The notes beneath the pieces are model-generated. The model was not told the origin of the DNA. It did not search any database and saw nothing but the letters and a program-made list of their open reading frames with translations. 64,000 bases of DNA, taken from JABCPE02 sp963518845 (lineage in GTDB: Bacteria > Bacteroidota > Bacteroidia > Flavobacteriales > Weeksellaceae). Of the stretch, positions 1 through 7,996 are shown in pieces. The stretch spans positions 89,944-153,943 of the forward strand of contig CAUQKV010000001.1 of the NCBI GenBank assembly GCA_963518845.1, in the 5' to 3' direction. Position 1 is the first letter of the stretch, and each line of letters begins with the position of its first letter. A program made the translations under genes and the position numbers.

Positions 1-18
1 CCATAAAAGGGGATTTTT

Positions 19-1632
19 TTATTTTTTCAAAACTTCTATATAATAGTTGTCATCTATTTCCACTGCCTTATCATTAGCCAAAGTGACAGTCTGCCACTCC
101 TGAGTAGGAGCTATATGCGTAGAATGGCTTTTTAGCTTCACAGGCATTCTGAAATTCTTTATCGTGTTATTCCAACGGAATTTCAGCTGATTTCCTTTTT
201 GCTCATATTCCAGCTGTGGGATTTTTGTCGTTCGCAAATACTGATCAAAAACAAGTGAAAAATCTATCCCTGCTTTTTTGCTGATATAATCTTCTATCCG
301 CTTAGAGGTCACTATTTTATGATAAAAATCTGTATTCATTCCCAGCAAAATTTGTCTGAATTTTTCATCATTATTGATAACCTGTCTGATGGTATGTATC
401 ATATTTGCTCCTTTTATATATTGGTCCATACTACCCGTTTTTCTCACGCCATACACACCTATGATAGGTTCATCATTCTGAATGCTTTTTCTAAGCCCCT
501 TTATATAAGTATTTGCGGCGTTTTTGTCCATATAATTTTCCGTGAACAAAACTTCTGAATAAGTCGTAAACGCCTCATGTATCCACATATCGGCCTTGTC
601 TTGAGCAGTGATATTATTCCCAAACCATTCGTGTCCGCTTTCGTGAACGATGATGAAATCCCAATACATACCCACTCCTGTTCCTGACAAATCCCTTCCA
701 TAGTAGCCATTCTGATAGCCGTTTCCATACGCTACATTACTCTGGTGCTCCATTCCTAAATATGGAGATTCTACCAGTTTGTAGCCGTCTTTATAAAAAG
801 GATATCCACCGAACCAGTGTTCAAAGGCTTTGAGCATAGGTTTTACTTGTTTAAACTGATTTTTAGCCTTTTCTAAATTATAATCTAAAACCCAGTAATC
901 TAAATCCAATTTCCCTCTCTTTCCCATATAGCTATCCGAAAAATGGACATACTTACCGATATAAGGAACGATGTTATACGAGTTTATAGGATTTTTGACT
1001 TCCCAAGTAAAGATGTTTTTGTCCTTTTTAACGCTCCATTCTACTAATTTCCCATTTCCTACTCCCACCAAATCTTTCGGAGTAGTGATAGCGAGGGTCA
1101 TTCCCATATCTGGCTCATCGCCCCAGTATTCCTTTATCGGAAGCCATACACTCGCCCCTATTCCTTCGCAGGCTACAGACATCCACGGATTTCCTTTTTC
1201 ATCTTGTGTGAAAACCCAGCCTCCATCCCAAGGCGCATTTTTAGCGATGATAGGATTTCCGCTAAAATCTATTTCCAAGGTATGCGTCTGCCCTTTTTTA
1301 AAACTTTCTTTCGTTTCCAAAAAGATGAAATTGCCATCCACTCTTGTAGATTTTATTTTAAAACTAGAGCGAATGCTGTCATACTTCATCGGCTGTTGTA
1401 AATCTATCTGAAAAACAGGATTTTTCACAGATTTTGTTATCTTGAATGTTATTTTATTGCTTCCTTTCAGGCTTTTTTGTTCGTAGCTGGGTTCTACTTT
1501 CACATCATATCTCTGCACATCCCAAAAATCACGATATGCAGTATTAGACCCAAGCAGCGTGTCTTTTTTTGTAAAATTTTGACCAAAAGCAAAATACGCC
1601 GAAAACAGAAATAGCAATTTTATTATCCTCAT
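19..1632 (-). CDS. M1 family zinc aminopeptidase, secreted
   Basis: Gluzincin peptidase that probably trims N-terminal residues from peptides outside the cytoplasm. A signal peptide ends near residue 18 (FAFGQ). The substrate motif GMEHQ sits at residues 293-297 (GAMEN equivalent). The zinc motif HESGH is at 330-334, with the third ligand Glu353 exactly 18 residues on, giving the canonical HExxH-x18-E. At 537 residues it lacks the long C-terminal helical domain of PepN/ERAP-type enzymes, as is common for the shorter Bacteroidota M1 proteins. No T9SS C-terminal domain is visible. It is divergent from the TerB-like gene. Family assignment is firm; substrate preference is unknown. Confidence 0.93.
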   Translation of the reverse strand: MRIIKLLFLFSAYFAFGQNFTKKDTLLGSNTAYRDFWDVQRYDVKVEPSYEQKSLKGSNKITFKITKSVKNPVFQIDLQQPMKYDSIRSSFKIKSTRVDGNFIFLETKESFKKGQTHTLEIDFSGNPIIAKNAPWDGGWVFTQDEKGNPWMSVACEGIGASVWLPIKEYWGDEPDMGMTLAITTPKDLVGVGNGKLVEWSVKKDKNIFTWEVKNPINSYNIVPYIGKYVHFSDSYMGKRGKLDLDYWVLDYNLEKAKNQFKQVKPMLKAFEHWFGGYPFYKDGYKLVESPYLGMEHQSNVAYGNGYQNGYYGRDLSGTGVGMYWDFIIVHESGHEWFGNNITAQDKADMWIHEAFTTYSEVLFTENYMDKNAANTYIKGLRKSIQNDEPIIGVYGVRKTGSMDQYIKGANMIHTIRQVINNDEKFRQILLGMNTDFYHKIVTSKRIEDYISKKAGIDFSLVFDQYLRTTKIPQLEYEQKGNQLKFRWNNTIKNFRMPVKLKSHSTHIAPTQEWQTVTLANDKAVEIDDNYYIEVLKK

Positions 1633-1763
1633 AAGTTTAACTTTTTTAAAGGCATAAAGTTATTAAAATTAAAGTTAATTTTTGTATTTTAGCCAAAAGT
1701 TTTTGGGATTTTAGACTTTTATATTTTCCCAATTTTTTGAAAATTTTATTAAATCTTTTATTT

Positions 1764-2114
1764 ATGCAAAAATCAAACAAACCCATTGCAGGCTACCATT
1801 TATTGATGATTCTTTCAGCTGTAGACCACGAATTTTCACCAAAAGAAGGACTAAAAATACAAGAATATCTGTCGGAAGAATTTCCGTTCAGAATCAATTT
1901 GGATAACGAGCTGGAAATCATCGCTTCCCTGCAGCCAGAGGACTGGAAAGACCATTTTGAATTCCATGCGCGCTGTTTCTATGATGATTCTACCGAGGAG
2001 GAAAGAAAAAACTTTGCTGAGTTTGCAAAAACGCTTATCAAAGCCGATGAACAGGTGACTGAGCGTGAACATCAGTTCTATAAACTCATGAAAAACATCT
2101 GGAAAATGGATTAA
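1764..2114 (+). CDS. TerB-like small cytoplasmic protein
   Basis: A 116-residue acidic helical protein without signal peptide or membrane segment. The N-terminal half (MILSAVDHEFSPKEGLKI) and C-terminal half (LIKADEQVTEREHQFYKLM) each resemble the acidic helix pattern of the TerB/tellurite-resistance fold, where a hydrophobic helix precedes A(A)D-x-E-hydrophobic-S/T-x-x-E. I place the start at the ATG at 1764; a TTG at 1737 would add nine hydrophobic residues upstream. It precedes the TonB-C protein by 68 bp and may share a transcript with it. The TerB match is by eye, and no tellurite function should be assumed. Confidence 0.6.
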   Translation: MQKSNKPIAGYHLLMILSAVDHEFSPKEGLKIQEYLSEEFPFRINLDNELEIIASLQPEDWKDHFEFHARCFYDDSTEEERKNFAEFAKTLIKADEQVTEREHQFYKLMKNIWKMD

Positions 2115-2181
2115 GTCAAGGAAAAAAGCTGGTATTTAAAGTAGAAAATACAGAATTTCATTAAAAATAAAACTAACTGCT

Positions 2182-2766
2182 ATGAAAAGGTTTTGGTCAT
2201 TTTTACTTATTATTTTGTTTTTAGGATTTTCAGCCCATGTGCAGGCTCAGAAAAAAGGTAAGAAATCCTACAAAAAACGCCATAAAACAAAGAAAAGCCC
2301 GTCACTTCCCTACAGCTACTATCTTCCTGTAGAACTTCCACATTGCAAGCTTCCCAAAGCTGATGAGGAACTGGATGAGGAACTGGATGAAAGCAGAGAT
2401 TATCTCATTATACAAGTAGATGAACCGCCCATTTTTGAGGTATGCAAGGATAATATTAACAAGAGAAAATGCTTCCAAGACCAACTGGAACAGCATGTGA
2501 AGATACATTTTAACCCAAATAATATTGATGCCGAAAAAAGCAAAGTGTATAAAGTGTATGTAGCTTTCAGGATTGATAAAACAGGCGAAGTGGAGGTGCT
2601 TTTCAGCAGAAGTGAAAACGAAACGCTCAAAAAAGAAGCGGAAAGAATTATCAGCCTCCTGCCAAAGTTCATCCCTGCCAAAAAAAGAGGCAAAAATGTG
2701 AAAACATACTATATAAAAAGCATTTTCTTTGAAAATAAAAATGTAAAAACAAGTGATAACGAATAA
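2182..2766 (+). CDS. Secreted protein with TonB C-terminal-like domain
   Basis: 194 residues: signal peptide (ends about AHVQAQ, residue 23), a basic lysine-rich linker, then an acidic stretch. The C-terminal part, about residues 120-185, follows the TonB-C pattern: VYVAFRIDKTGEVEVLFSR, a conserved helix with EAERIISLLPKFIPAKKRGKNV, and a last strand. The domain appears in many Bacteroidota periplasmic proteins outside true energy transducers. This one lacks the N-terminal anchor helix with its SxxxH motif and the long proline-rich spacer of TonB, so a role in powering a transporter is doubtful. It ends 11 bp before tpiA, so the two are probably co-transcribed. Confidence 0.7.
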   Translation: MKRFWSFLLIILFLGFSAHVQAQKKGKKSYKKRHKTKKSPSLPYSYYLPVELPHCKLPKADEELDEELDESRDYLIIQVDEPPIFEVCKDNINKRKCFQDQLEQHVKIHFNPNNIDAEKSKVYKVYVAFRIDKTGEVEVLFSRSENETLKKEAERIISLLPKFIPAKKRGKNVKTYYIKSIFFENKNVKTSDNE

Positions 2767-2777
2767 ATAAAATAATT

Positions 2778-3536
2778 ATGAGAAAAAATATCGTCGCTGG
2801 AAACTGGAAGATGAACAAAAATTTCCAAGAAGCAGAAGCCCTTATGCTTCAGTTAGCCGAGTACAAAAAGAATAACAAAACCAACTGCAAGGTGTATATC
2901 GCTCCACCAAGTCTTTATCTCACCACAGCTAAAAATATTTTTGCTAATGATGAAGTGAAAGTTTTTTCACAGGACATTTCCGAGCACGACAAAGGTGCCT
3001 ACACTGGCGAAATTTCGGTAGAAATGATAAAATCTGCTGGACTAAACGGAAGCATCGTAGCCCATTCCGAAAGAAGACAATACCACAACGAAACCGACAG
3101 CCATGCAGCACAAAAAGTAAAAAACCTACTGAATGCAGGGCTTACGCCTATCTACTGCAATGGAGAAACTTTGGAACAAAGAAAAGCTGGACAGCATCTC
3201 GATGTAGTGAAAAAACAAACTGAAACAGCGCTTTTTGAGCTTTCTGCGGAGGAAATCAAAAAAGTGGTTATCGCCTACGAACCTGTTTGGGCTATCGGAA
3301 CAGGAGAAACTGCTACACCAGAACAGGCGCAGGAAATCCACGCTTTCATCCGAAACCTCATCGCTGAGAAATACGGAAAAGACACAGCAGACGAAATCTC
3401 CATTCTCTACGGAGGTTCGGTAAAGCCAGACAACGCAAAAGAAATCTTCTCACAATCTGATATAGATGGCGGACTTATCGGTGGTGCATCACTGAAAATA
3501 GAAGATTTTTCTAAAATCATCGAGGCTTTTAACTAA
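2778..3536 (+). CDS. tpiA: Triosephosphate isomerase
   Basis: Interconverts dihydroxyacetone phosphate and glyceraldehyde 3-phosphate in glycolysis and gluconeogenesis. At 252 residues it has the normal length. Catalytic residues are visible: Asn9 and Lys11 in GNWKMNK, His96 in AHSERR and Glu168 in AYEPVWAIGTG. The phosphate-binding glycines near the C-terminus (LYGGSV, GLIGGASL) are intact. It follows the TonB-C gene by 11 bp, suggesting co-transcription. Confidence 0.98.
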   Translation: MRKNIVAGNWKMNKNFQEAEALMLQLAEYKKNNKTNCKVYIAPPSLYLTTAKNIFANDEVKVFSQDISEHDKGAYTGEISVEMIKSAGLNGSIVAHSERRQYHNETDSHAAQKVKNLLNAGLTPIYCNGETLEQRKAGQHLDVVKKQTETALFELSAEEIKKVVIAYEPVWAIGTGETATPEQAQEIHAFIRNLIAEKYGKDTADEISILYGGSVKPDNAKEIFSQSDIDGGLIGGASLKIEDFSKIIEAFN

Positions 3537-3685
3537 TTAAATTTATACAAAATTCAAGGTGTAGCTGGTAAAACTAAAAAAGTTCCTGCCACTACACCAT
3601 TTTTAAATAAAGCCGAGATTTAAATTAAAAATCGTGGTTTTATCATTAAGTGAATAACCACACAAAAGATTGTTTTACTAAATAT

Positions 3686-4258
3686 ATGGAAATACTACTT
3701 GCCACGCACAACGAGCATAAAAAAGATGAAATCCAAGAAATTTTAGGCGAAAAATATCATGTTACCAGCCTTACTGATTATCAGCTCTTTGATGAAATCG
3801 AAGAAAACGGAACTACCTTTCACGAAAATGCCCTTATCAAAGCTAAATATTGTTTTGAGAAAACTGGAAAACCAAGCGTAGGAGATGATAGCGGTCTGGT
3901 TATCTCTGCTTTGGACGGAAGACCTGGTATTTTTTCAGCAAGGTATGCAGGGAAGCATGATTTTGAAGCAAATATACAGAAAGTCCTCACCGAAATGCAG
4001 GATATAGAAGACCGCGAGGCGTATTTCATCACGGTAATGTGTCTGGTGGATGAAACAGGCGAAAACTATTTCGAAGGCAGAGTATATGGCACTATTTCCA
4101 AAGAAAAAAGAGGCGAAAAAGGCTTTGGGTACGACCCTATTTTCATTCCAAAAGGCTATGAAATTTCTTTTGCCGAAATGCCTCCAAGACAAAAAAACAG
4201 CATCAGCCATAGGTCTGAGGCGGTGGGCAAATTTTTAAAATTTTTAAACAAGGAATAA
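3686..4258 (+). CDS. rdgB: Non-canonical purine NTP pyrophosphatase (RdgB/HAM1 family)
   Basis: Hydrolyses ITP, dITP and XTP to monophosphates, keeping deaminated purines out of DNA and RNA. Family signatures are all present: N-terminal LLATHNEHKKDEI, the substrate/metal segment SVGDDSGLVISALDGRPG, EKGFGYDPIFIPKG and the terminal SHRSEA. I start at the ATG at 3686, giving 190 residues, the usual family size; the open frame extends 12 codons upstream but with no family-like sequence. It ends 8 bp before the DAHP synthase gene, so the two are translationally close. Confidence 0.96.
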   Translation: MEILLATHNEHKKDEIQEILGEKYHVTSLTDYQLFDEIEENGTTFHENALIKAKYCFEKTGKPSVGDDSGLVISALDGRPGIFSARYAGKHDFEANIQKVLTEMQDIEDREAYFITVMCLVDETGENYFEGRVYGTISKEKRGEKGFGYDPIFIPKGYEISFAEMPPRQKNSISHRSEAVGKFLKFLNKE

Positions 4259-4266
4259 AAAAAAGA

Positions 4267-5349
4267 ATGACTAAACAGGATTATTCCAACCAATGGCTGA
4301 AAGACCTGAATCTCAGCAGACCTCTCATCATCACTGGTCCTTGTAGTGCTGAGACCGAAGAGCAAATGCTTGAAACAGCCAAAAACCTGAAAAACAGCGA
4401 AATAGACTTCTTCCGAGCAGGCATCTGGAAACCCAGAACGCGGCCAGGTGGTTTTGAGGGCGTGGGAGAAATCGGGCTGAATTGGCTAAAAAAAGTAAAA
4501 GAAATCACAGGACTGAAAACCGCCACCGAAGTAGCCAACCGAGACCATATAAAACTAGCTCTGGAATACGATGTAAATTTGCTTTGGATAGGTGCTAGAA
4601 CTACGGTAAATCCGTTCATTGTTCAAGAAATAGCCGATGAACTAAAAGGAACTGACAAAATAGTTTTAGTCAAAAACCCTGTAAATCCTGACCTTGCTCT
4701 GTGGATAGGAGCTCTAGAACGGCTGAAAATGGCTGGTATAGAGAAACTTGGCGCTGTACATCGTGGATTTTCTTCCTATGAAAAATCTAAATACCGTAAC
4801 ATTCCTGAATGGCAGATTCCGATAGAACTAAAAAATATTTTCCCAAATCTGCCCATCATCTGCGACCCCTCGCATATCTCAGGAAACCGAGAACTGATAG
4901 GCGAAATCTCGCAAACAGCACTTGACCTTAATTTTGACGGGCTGATGATAGAGTCCCACTGCTCCCCAGAAAAAGCATGGAGCGATGCCCAGCAGCAGAT
5001 TACGCCAGAGACACTTTCGGAGATGCTGCAAAAACTGGTTCTTCGCAGAAAGAATACGGAAGAAATTGATTTTCAGATACAACTAAAAACCCTCCGTTCA
5101 CAAATTGACATTCTGGATGAGCAGCTGCTGGATTTGATAAGAAAAAGAATGGAAATCGCTGACAATATCGGCAAACTCAAAAAACAAAAAAATATATCTG
5201 TCCTCCAAAACAAACGCTGGAACGAGATAATAGAACGCATGAAAATCCTCGGAAAAGAAAAAAATCTTTCGGAAGAACTGATTCTCAGAATATTCAAAGC
5301 CATACACCAAGAGTCCATCGATAGACAGGAAGATATTTTATCTAAATAA
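4267..5349 (+). CDS. Bifunctional DAHP synthase / type II chorismate mutase
   Basis: Two-domain shikimate-pathway enzyme. Residues 1-250 form a type I-beta 3-deoxy-7-phosphoheptulonate synthase (GPCSAE at 24-29, KPRTRPGGFEG, KNPVNPDL, CDPSHISG). Residues about 265-355 form an AroQ helical chorismate mutase (LRSQIDILDEQLLDLIRKRM, then IGKLKKQKN). The mutase domain is C-terminal, the order usual in Bacteroidota, whereas some Bacillus relatives carry it at the N-terminus. In such fusions the mutase domain acts as a sensor for feedback inhibition by chorismate or prephenate; that is family knowledge, not read here. A strong terminator follows. Confidence 0.95.
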   Translation: MTKQDYSNQWLKDLNLSRPLIITGPCSAETEEQMLETAKNLKNSEIDFFRAGIWKPRTRPGGFEGVGEIGLNWLKKVKEITGLKTATEVANRDHIKLALEYDVNLLWIGARTTVNPFIVQEIADELKGTDKIVLVKNPVNPDLALWIGALERLKMAGIEKLGAVHRGFSSYEKSKYRNIPEWQIPIELKNIFPNLPIICDPSHISGNRELIGEISQTALDLNFDGLMIESHCSPEKAWSDAQQQITPETLSEMLQKLVLRRKNTEEIDFQIQLKTLRSQIDILDEQLLDLIRKRMEIADNIGKLKKQKNISVLQNKRWNEIIERMKILGKEKNLSEELILRIFKAIHQESIDRQEDILSK

Positions 5350-5350
5350 A

Positions 5351-5392
5351 AAAAAAAAACGGTAATTCTAAAATTAGAATTACCGTTTTTGT
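5351..5392. terminator. Bidirectional hairpin terminator
   Basis: Perfect inverted repeat AACGGTAATTCTA / TAGAATTACCGTT with a short A-rich loop. It is flanked by an A-run on the left and a T-run on the right, so it works for the DAHP synthase gene on + and as a 3' boundary for the phospholipase gene on -. Confidence 0.9.
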
Positions 5393-5451
5393 GAATTTTC
5401 TAAATGTGTTAATGATTTAAGTTTGATTGAAATAAATCAAAGAATTCCCAC

Positions 5452-6225
5452 TTACCCCAAAAAACCTTTATCAAAACTATCTCTCGCCTCCTCGTATCCT
5501 ATTTGGAAAATTTCATCCATTTTACTTTTTTTAGTCTCAAAAGTGCTGTAATTAGAGAGTTTCGGAGAGTCTATAAGCCAGTCACAGTAGGAAAATTTAT
5601 AAGATTCCACCCTATTAGACAGCAGGTCAAACGCCCGATAGGTAACGGATTTTATGGAATTCATCTGATTTTGTTTCACTTCTTGCGGTAAAGAAAGATA
5701 AACACCTATCATCTTCTCACACCTGTCTCGTATGATATCCGCAGGGAAATTATTAAGGATTCCACCATCACTGTACAGCACCCCGCCAAACATATACGGC
5801 GTAGCAATCCCTGGGAAGCTGGACGAAGCGATGATAGCATCTACCACTCTGGTTTCTTTGTCAAAAATTTTCAGTTCCCCAGTCACGATATCCGTAGCGG
5901 TGATGTTCACTTCCTTTTTTAAATCACCTATCTTCATATCCCCAAAAATAGGTTTTAGATATATTTTAAAAACAGCGGAATTGACAAGCCCAGGTTTGTT
6001 AAACACGATATGTTTCCAATTGAAAAAATACACCGATTTAAAGAAATCCAAAATCTCCTTTGGTGATTTTCCTACCGCATAGAGACAGCTCACAATAGCC
6101 CCTACACTCGCCCCCGCCAATATATCTGGCTGGATTCCTTTTTCCTCAAGAAATTTTAGCACTCCTGCATGAGCCACTCCCTTTGTCCCACCGCCAGACA
6201 GCACCAATCCTAATTTATTATTCAT
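5452..6225 (-). CDS. Patatin-like phospholipase, RssA/YlbK type
   Basis: Predicted serine lipid acyl hydrolase of 257 residues, cytoplasmic or membrane-associated, without signal peptide. The oxyanion motif SGGGTKGVAHAG is at residues 10-21, the nucleophile elbow GASVG gives Ser40, and YSDGG gives the dyad Asp153. The protein is only the patatin core, with no POTRA or beta-barrel domain as in outer-membrane relatives. It starts 2 bp after the last gene of the tandem three-TM family on the same strand, so it is probably the distal gene of that transcript. Substrate unknown. Confidence 0.93.
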   Translation of the reverse strand: MNNKLGLVLSGGGTKGVAHAGVLKFLEEKGIQPDILAGASVGAIVSCLYAVGKSPKEILDFFKSVYFFNWKHIVFNKPGLVNSAVFKIYLKPIFGDMKIGDLKKEVNITATDIVTGELKIFDKETRVVDAIIASSSFPGIATPYMFGGVLYSDGGILNNFPADIIRDRCEKMIGVYLSLPQEVKQNQMNSIKSVTYRAFDLLSNRVESYKFSYCDWLIDSPKLSNYSTFETKKSKMDEIFQIGYEEARDSFDKGFLG

Positions 6226-6227
6226 AT

Positions 6228-6515
6228 TTATTTCAGTATAAAAGATATAAAAGTGATGATTAAAAATATGATAAAAAGAAAAATAAATAAAACAAAAAGA
6301 CTCATTTTAGCTTTGTCTTTTTCTTGTTTTCTATACAAAAATACTGAATCAAAAATCAATCCTAAAATAACCGAAACTATTGTAAGAAAGATAAAGAAAA
6401 ACACTATAATGCCTACATCCATTACTGCATTTGTAAAGAAAATAAAACTAAGTAAAAAAATAGCTATGAATGCTATAATTACTACTAAGATTCTTTTAAA
6501 AAAATGTTTCATCAT
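6228..6515 (-). CDS. Small three-TM protein, tandem family copy A
   Basis: 95 residues with three predicted membrane helices (about residues 9-29, 33-61 and 70-94) and a short charged loop between the second and third. Shared family features: N-terminal HFFKR, the end of helix 2 reading VILGLIFDS, and the loop YRKQEKDKAK followed by SLFVLFIF. I do not recognise a named family. It is the most 3' of the five copies and lies 2 bp from the patatin gene. Start chosen at the ATG giving MMKHFFKR, matching the sister copies. Confidence 0.85.
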   Translation of the reverse strand: MMKHFFKRILVVIIAFIAIFLLSFIFFTNAVMDVGIIVFFFIFLTIVSVILGLIFDSVFLYRKQEKDKAKMSLFVLFIFLFIIFLIITFISFILK

Positions 6516-6584
6516 CTTTATTTATCTTTTATCAAGGTTCAAAATAAACATTACGCTAAATTTATAATATATTTTAATCTTTTA

Positions 6585-6869
6585 TTAATAAAGATGTGAA
6601 CTAATAAGATATATAAACAAAAGGAAAACGAATAAAACTAGAAGACTTGTTTTAGCTTTATCTCTTTCTTTTTTCACATACAGAATTATTGAATCTAAAA
6701 TCAGCCCTAAAATAACCATAATCACTGTAAAAAAGACAAAATAAACTGCTATATAACCCCCATCCGATAATTCCATGGACAAACATAAAACAAGAATACA
6801 CCAAAATAAAATAACAACTACAAATGTTATAATTATTGCTAAGATTCTTTCGAAAAAATGCTTTTTCAT
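6585..6869 (-). CDS. Small three-TM protein, tandem family copy B
   Basis: 94 residues, paralog of the neighbouring copies: MKKHFFERIL start, VILGLILDSI at the end of helix 2, charged loop KKERDKAKTS, then a third hydrophobic helix. Its upstream intergenic DNA (TTTATTTATCTTT, then TTCAAAATAA) is nearly the same as that upstream of copy A, so duplication included the intergenic spacer. Function unknown. Confidence 0.85.
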   Translation of the reverse strand: MKKHFFERILAIIITFVVVILFWCILVLCLSMELSDGGYIAVYFVFFTVIMVILGLILDSIILYVKKERDKAKTSLLVLFVFLLFIYLISSHLY

Positions 6870-6927
6870 CTTTATTTATCTTTAATTAAGATTCAAAATA
6901 ACCATTATTTTAAATTATTCATTACCA

Positions 6928-7218
6928 TCAATGAAAAGAAATAACAGCAACCACAAATAAAATAAAAAGGAAAATAAATAAGACAAGAAGGCTTGCATTA
7001 GCTTTATCTCCTTGATTTTTCCTATACTGAGATATTATGTCCAATATCAATCCTAAAATAACTGCAATTATTACAAGAAATACAATTAAAAATGCTATAA
7101 CACCTCTATCTATTGCTCTTTCTATCAGTGTACTTTCAACAAAAATACACCAAAGGAAAAAAGCAACCACTAATGTTATAATTACTGTTAGAAATCTTTT
7201 AAAGAAATGTTTTTCCAT
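6928..7218 (-). CDS. Small three-TM protein, tandem family copy C
   Basis: 96 residues of the same family: MEKHFFKRFL, VILGLILDII, charged loop YRKNQGDKANAS, third helix. The first extracytoplasmic segment (ESTLIERAIDRG) differs from its sisters, as it does among all copies, while the second loop is conserved. This pattern suggests a shared cytoplasmic contact with variable outside loops. Function unknown. Confidence 0.85.
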   Translation of the reverse strand: MEKHFFKRFLTVIITLVVAFFLWCIFVESTLIERAIDRGVIAFLIVFLVIIAVILGLILDIISQYRKNQGDKANASLLVLFIFLFILFVVAVISFH

Positions 7219-7248
7219 ATTATTTTTTCTTTAATAAGTTAATTTAAA

Positions 7249-7545
7249 TTACCCCATTTTTAATAAGGCAATGAAAATCAAAAATATGATAAAAAGAAAA
7301 ATAGCTAGAACGAGAAGACTTGCTTTAGCTTTATCTCTTTCCTGTTCTCTATACAAAACTATTGAATCCAAAACCAACCCTAAAACAACTAAAACTATCA
7401 TAAACAATATAAAATAAATCATTTGGTATAATCTCTCTATTGATGCATATCCAGATGTACCTAAAACAAAAAAAATACTAAGTGAAATAACAACCACAAA
7501 TGTTATAATCACTGTTAGAAGTCTTTTAAAAAAATGATTTTCCAT
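7249..7545 (-). CDS. Small three-TM protein, tandem family copy D
   Basis: 98 residues: MENHFFKRLL, helix 2 ending VLGLVLDSIV, loop YREQERDKAKAS, third helix. The segment between helices 1 and 2 (SGYASIERLYQ) is unique to this copy. It lies between copy C and the frameshifted copy E, all on the same strand. Confidence 0.85.
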   Translation of the reverse strand: MENHFFKRLLTVIITFVVVISLSIFFVLGTSGYASIERLYQMIYFILFMIVLVVLGLVLDSIVLYREQERDKAKASLLVLAIFLFIIFLIFIALLKMG

Positions 7546-7600
7546 ATTATTTTTTCTTTTTTATAAGTTAAAAACAAACATTATTTTAAATTATTCGTTA

Positions 7601-7901
7601 CTATCTTAATAAAAATGCTAAGAAACAAGTCATAAACAAAATGAAAATAAATAAAACTAAAAGACTTGCTTTAACTTTATCTTCCTCTTTTTTCCTATAC
7701 AGAATTATTGAATCCAAAATCAGCCCTAAAACAACAGCAACGATATAAAAAAATATAAAAAAAAAGTACTAGAAAAGCTTTAGTCATTCCTTTTGACATA
7801 GCATCTCCTTCACTTTGTCTAGTTAAGAACACAACAAAGAAAAAAATAGCTATAAATGCTATAATTACTGTTAGAAGTCTTTTAAAGAAATGTTTTTTCA
7901 T
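7601..7901 (-). pseudogene. Frameshifted copy E of the three-TM family
   Basis: The frame opening with MKKHFFKRLL at 7901 leaves the family sequence after about 48 codons and stops early at 7695. The family ending (VVLGLILDSI, loop YRKKEEDKVKAS, third helix) resumes in another frame and reaches a stop at 7601. The break falls in two A-runs on the + strand, seven bases at 7747-7753 and nine at 7757-7765. The 301-bp span fits a one-base insertion. It could be a real null allele, a phase-variable run or a sequencing error. It is the promoter-proximal copy of the array. Confidence 0.8.
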
Positions 7902-7918
7902 ATTATTTTTCCTTTATA

Positions 7919-7966
7919 AAAAAGCTTCGCCAAAGTCTAACAACAAGATTTGGCAAAGCTTTTATT
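7919..7966 (-). terminator. Hairpin between lpdA and the three-TM array
   Basis: Long imperfect inverted repeat (AAAAGCTT-GCCAAA / TTTGGC-AAGCTTTT) followed on the minus strand by a T-run. It ends only about 17 bp before the start codon of copy E. It would terminate lpdA transcripts, leaving almost no room for a separate promoter for the array. Confidence 0.8.
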
Positions 7967-7996
7967 TTTGTTTTTTATTCTTTACTTTCTGTAAAT

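Larger units (their letters stand above)
6228..7901 (-). repeat. Tandem duplication array, five units of about 330-355 bp
   Basis: Five start codons are spaced 354, 349, 327 and 356 bp apart. Each unit holds one family gene plus a spacer with related sequence (ATTATTTTTTCTTT near the start codons of C and D; TTTATTTATCTTT near A and B). The units are diverged, so this is old gene amplification rather than a recent perfect repeat. Confidence 0.85.

Noticed and set aside
2182..2766. TonB energy transducer
   Set aside because: No N-terminal anchor with the SxxxH motif and no proline-rich spacer; only the C-terminal fold matches.
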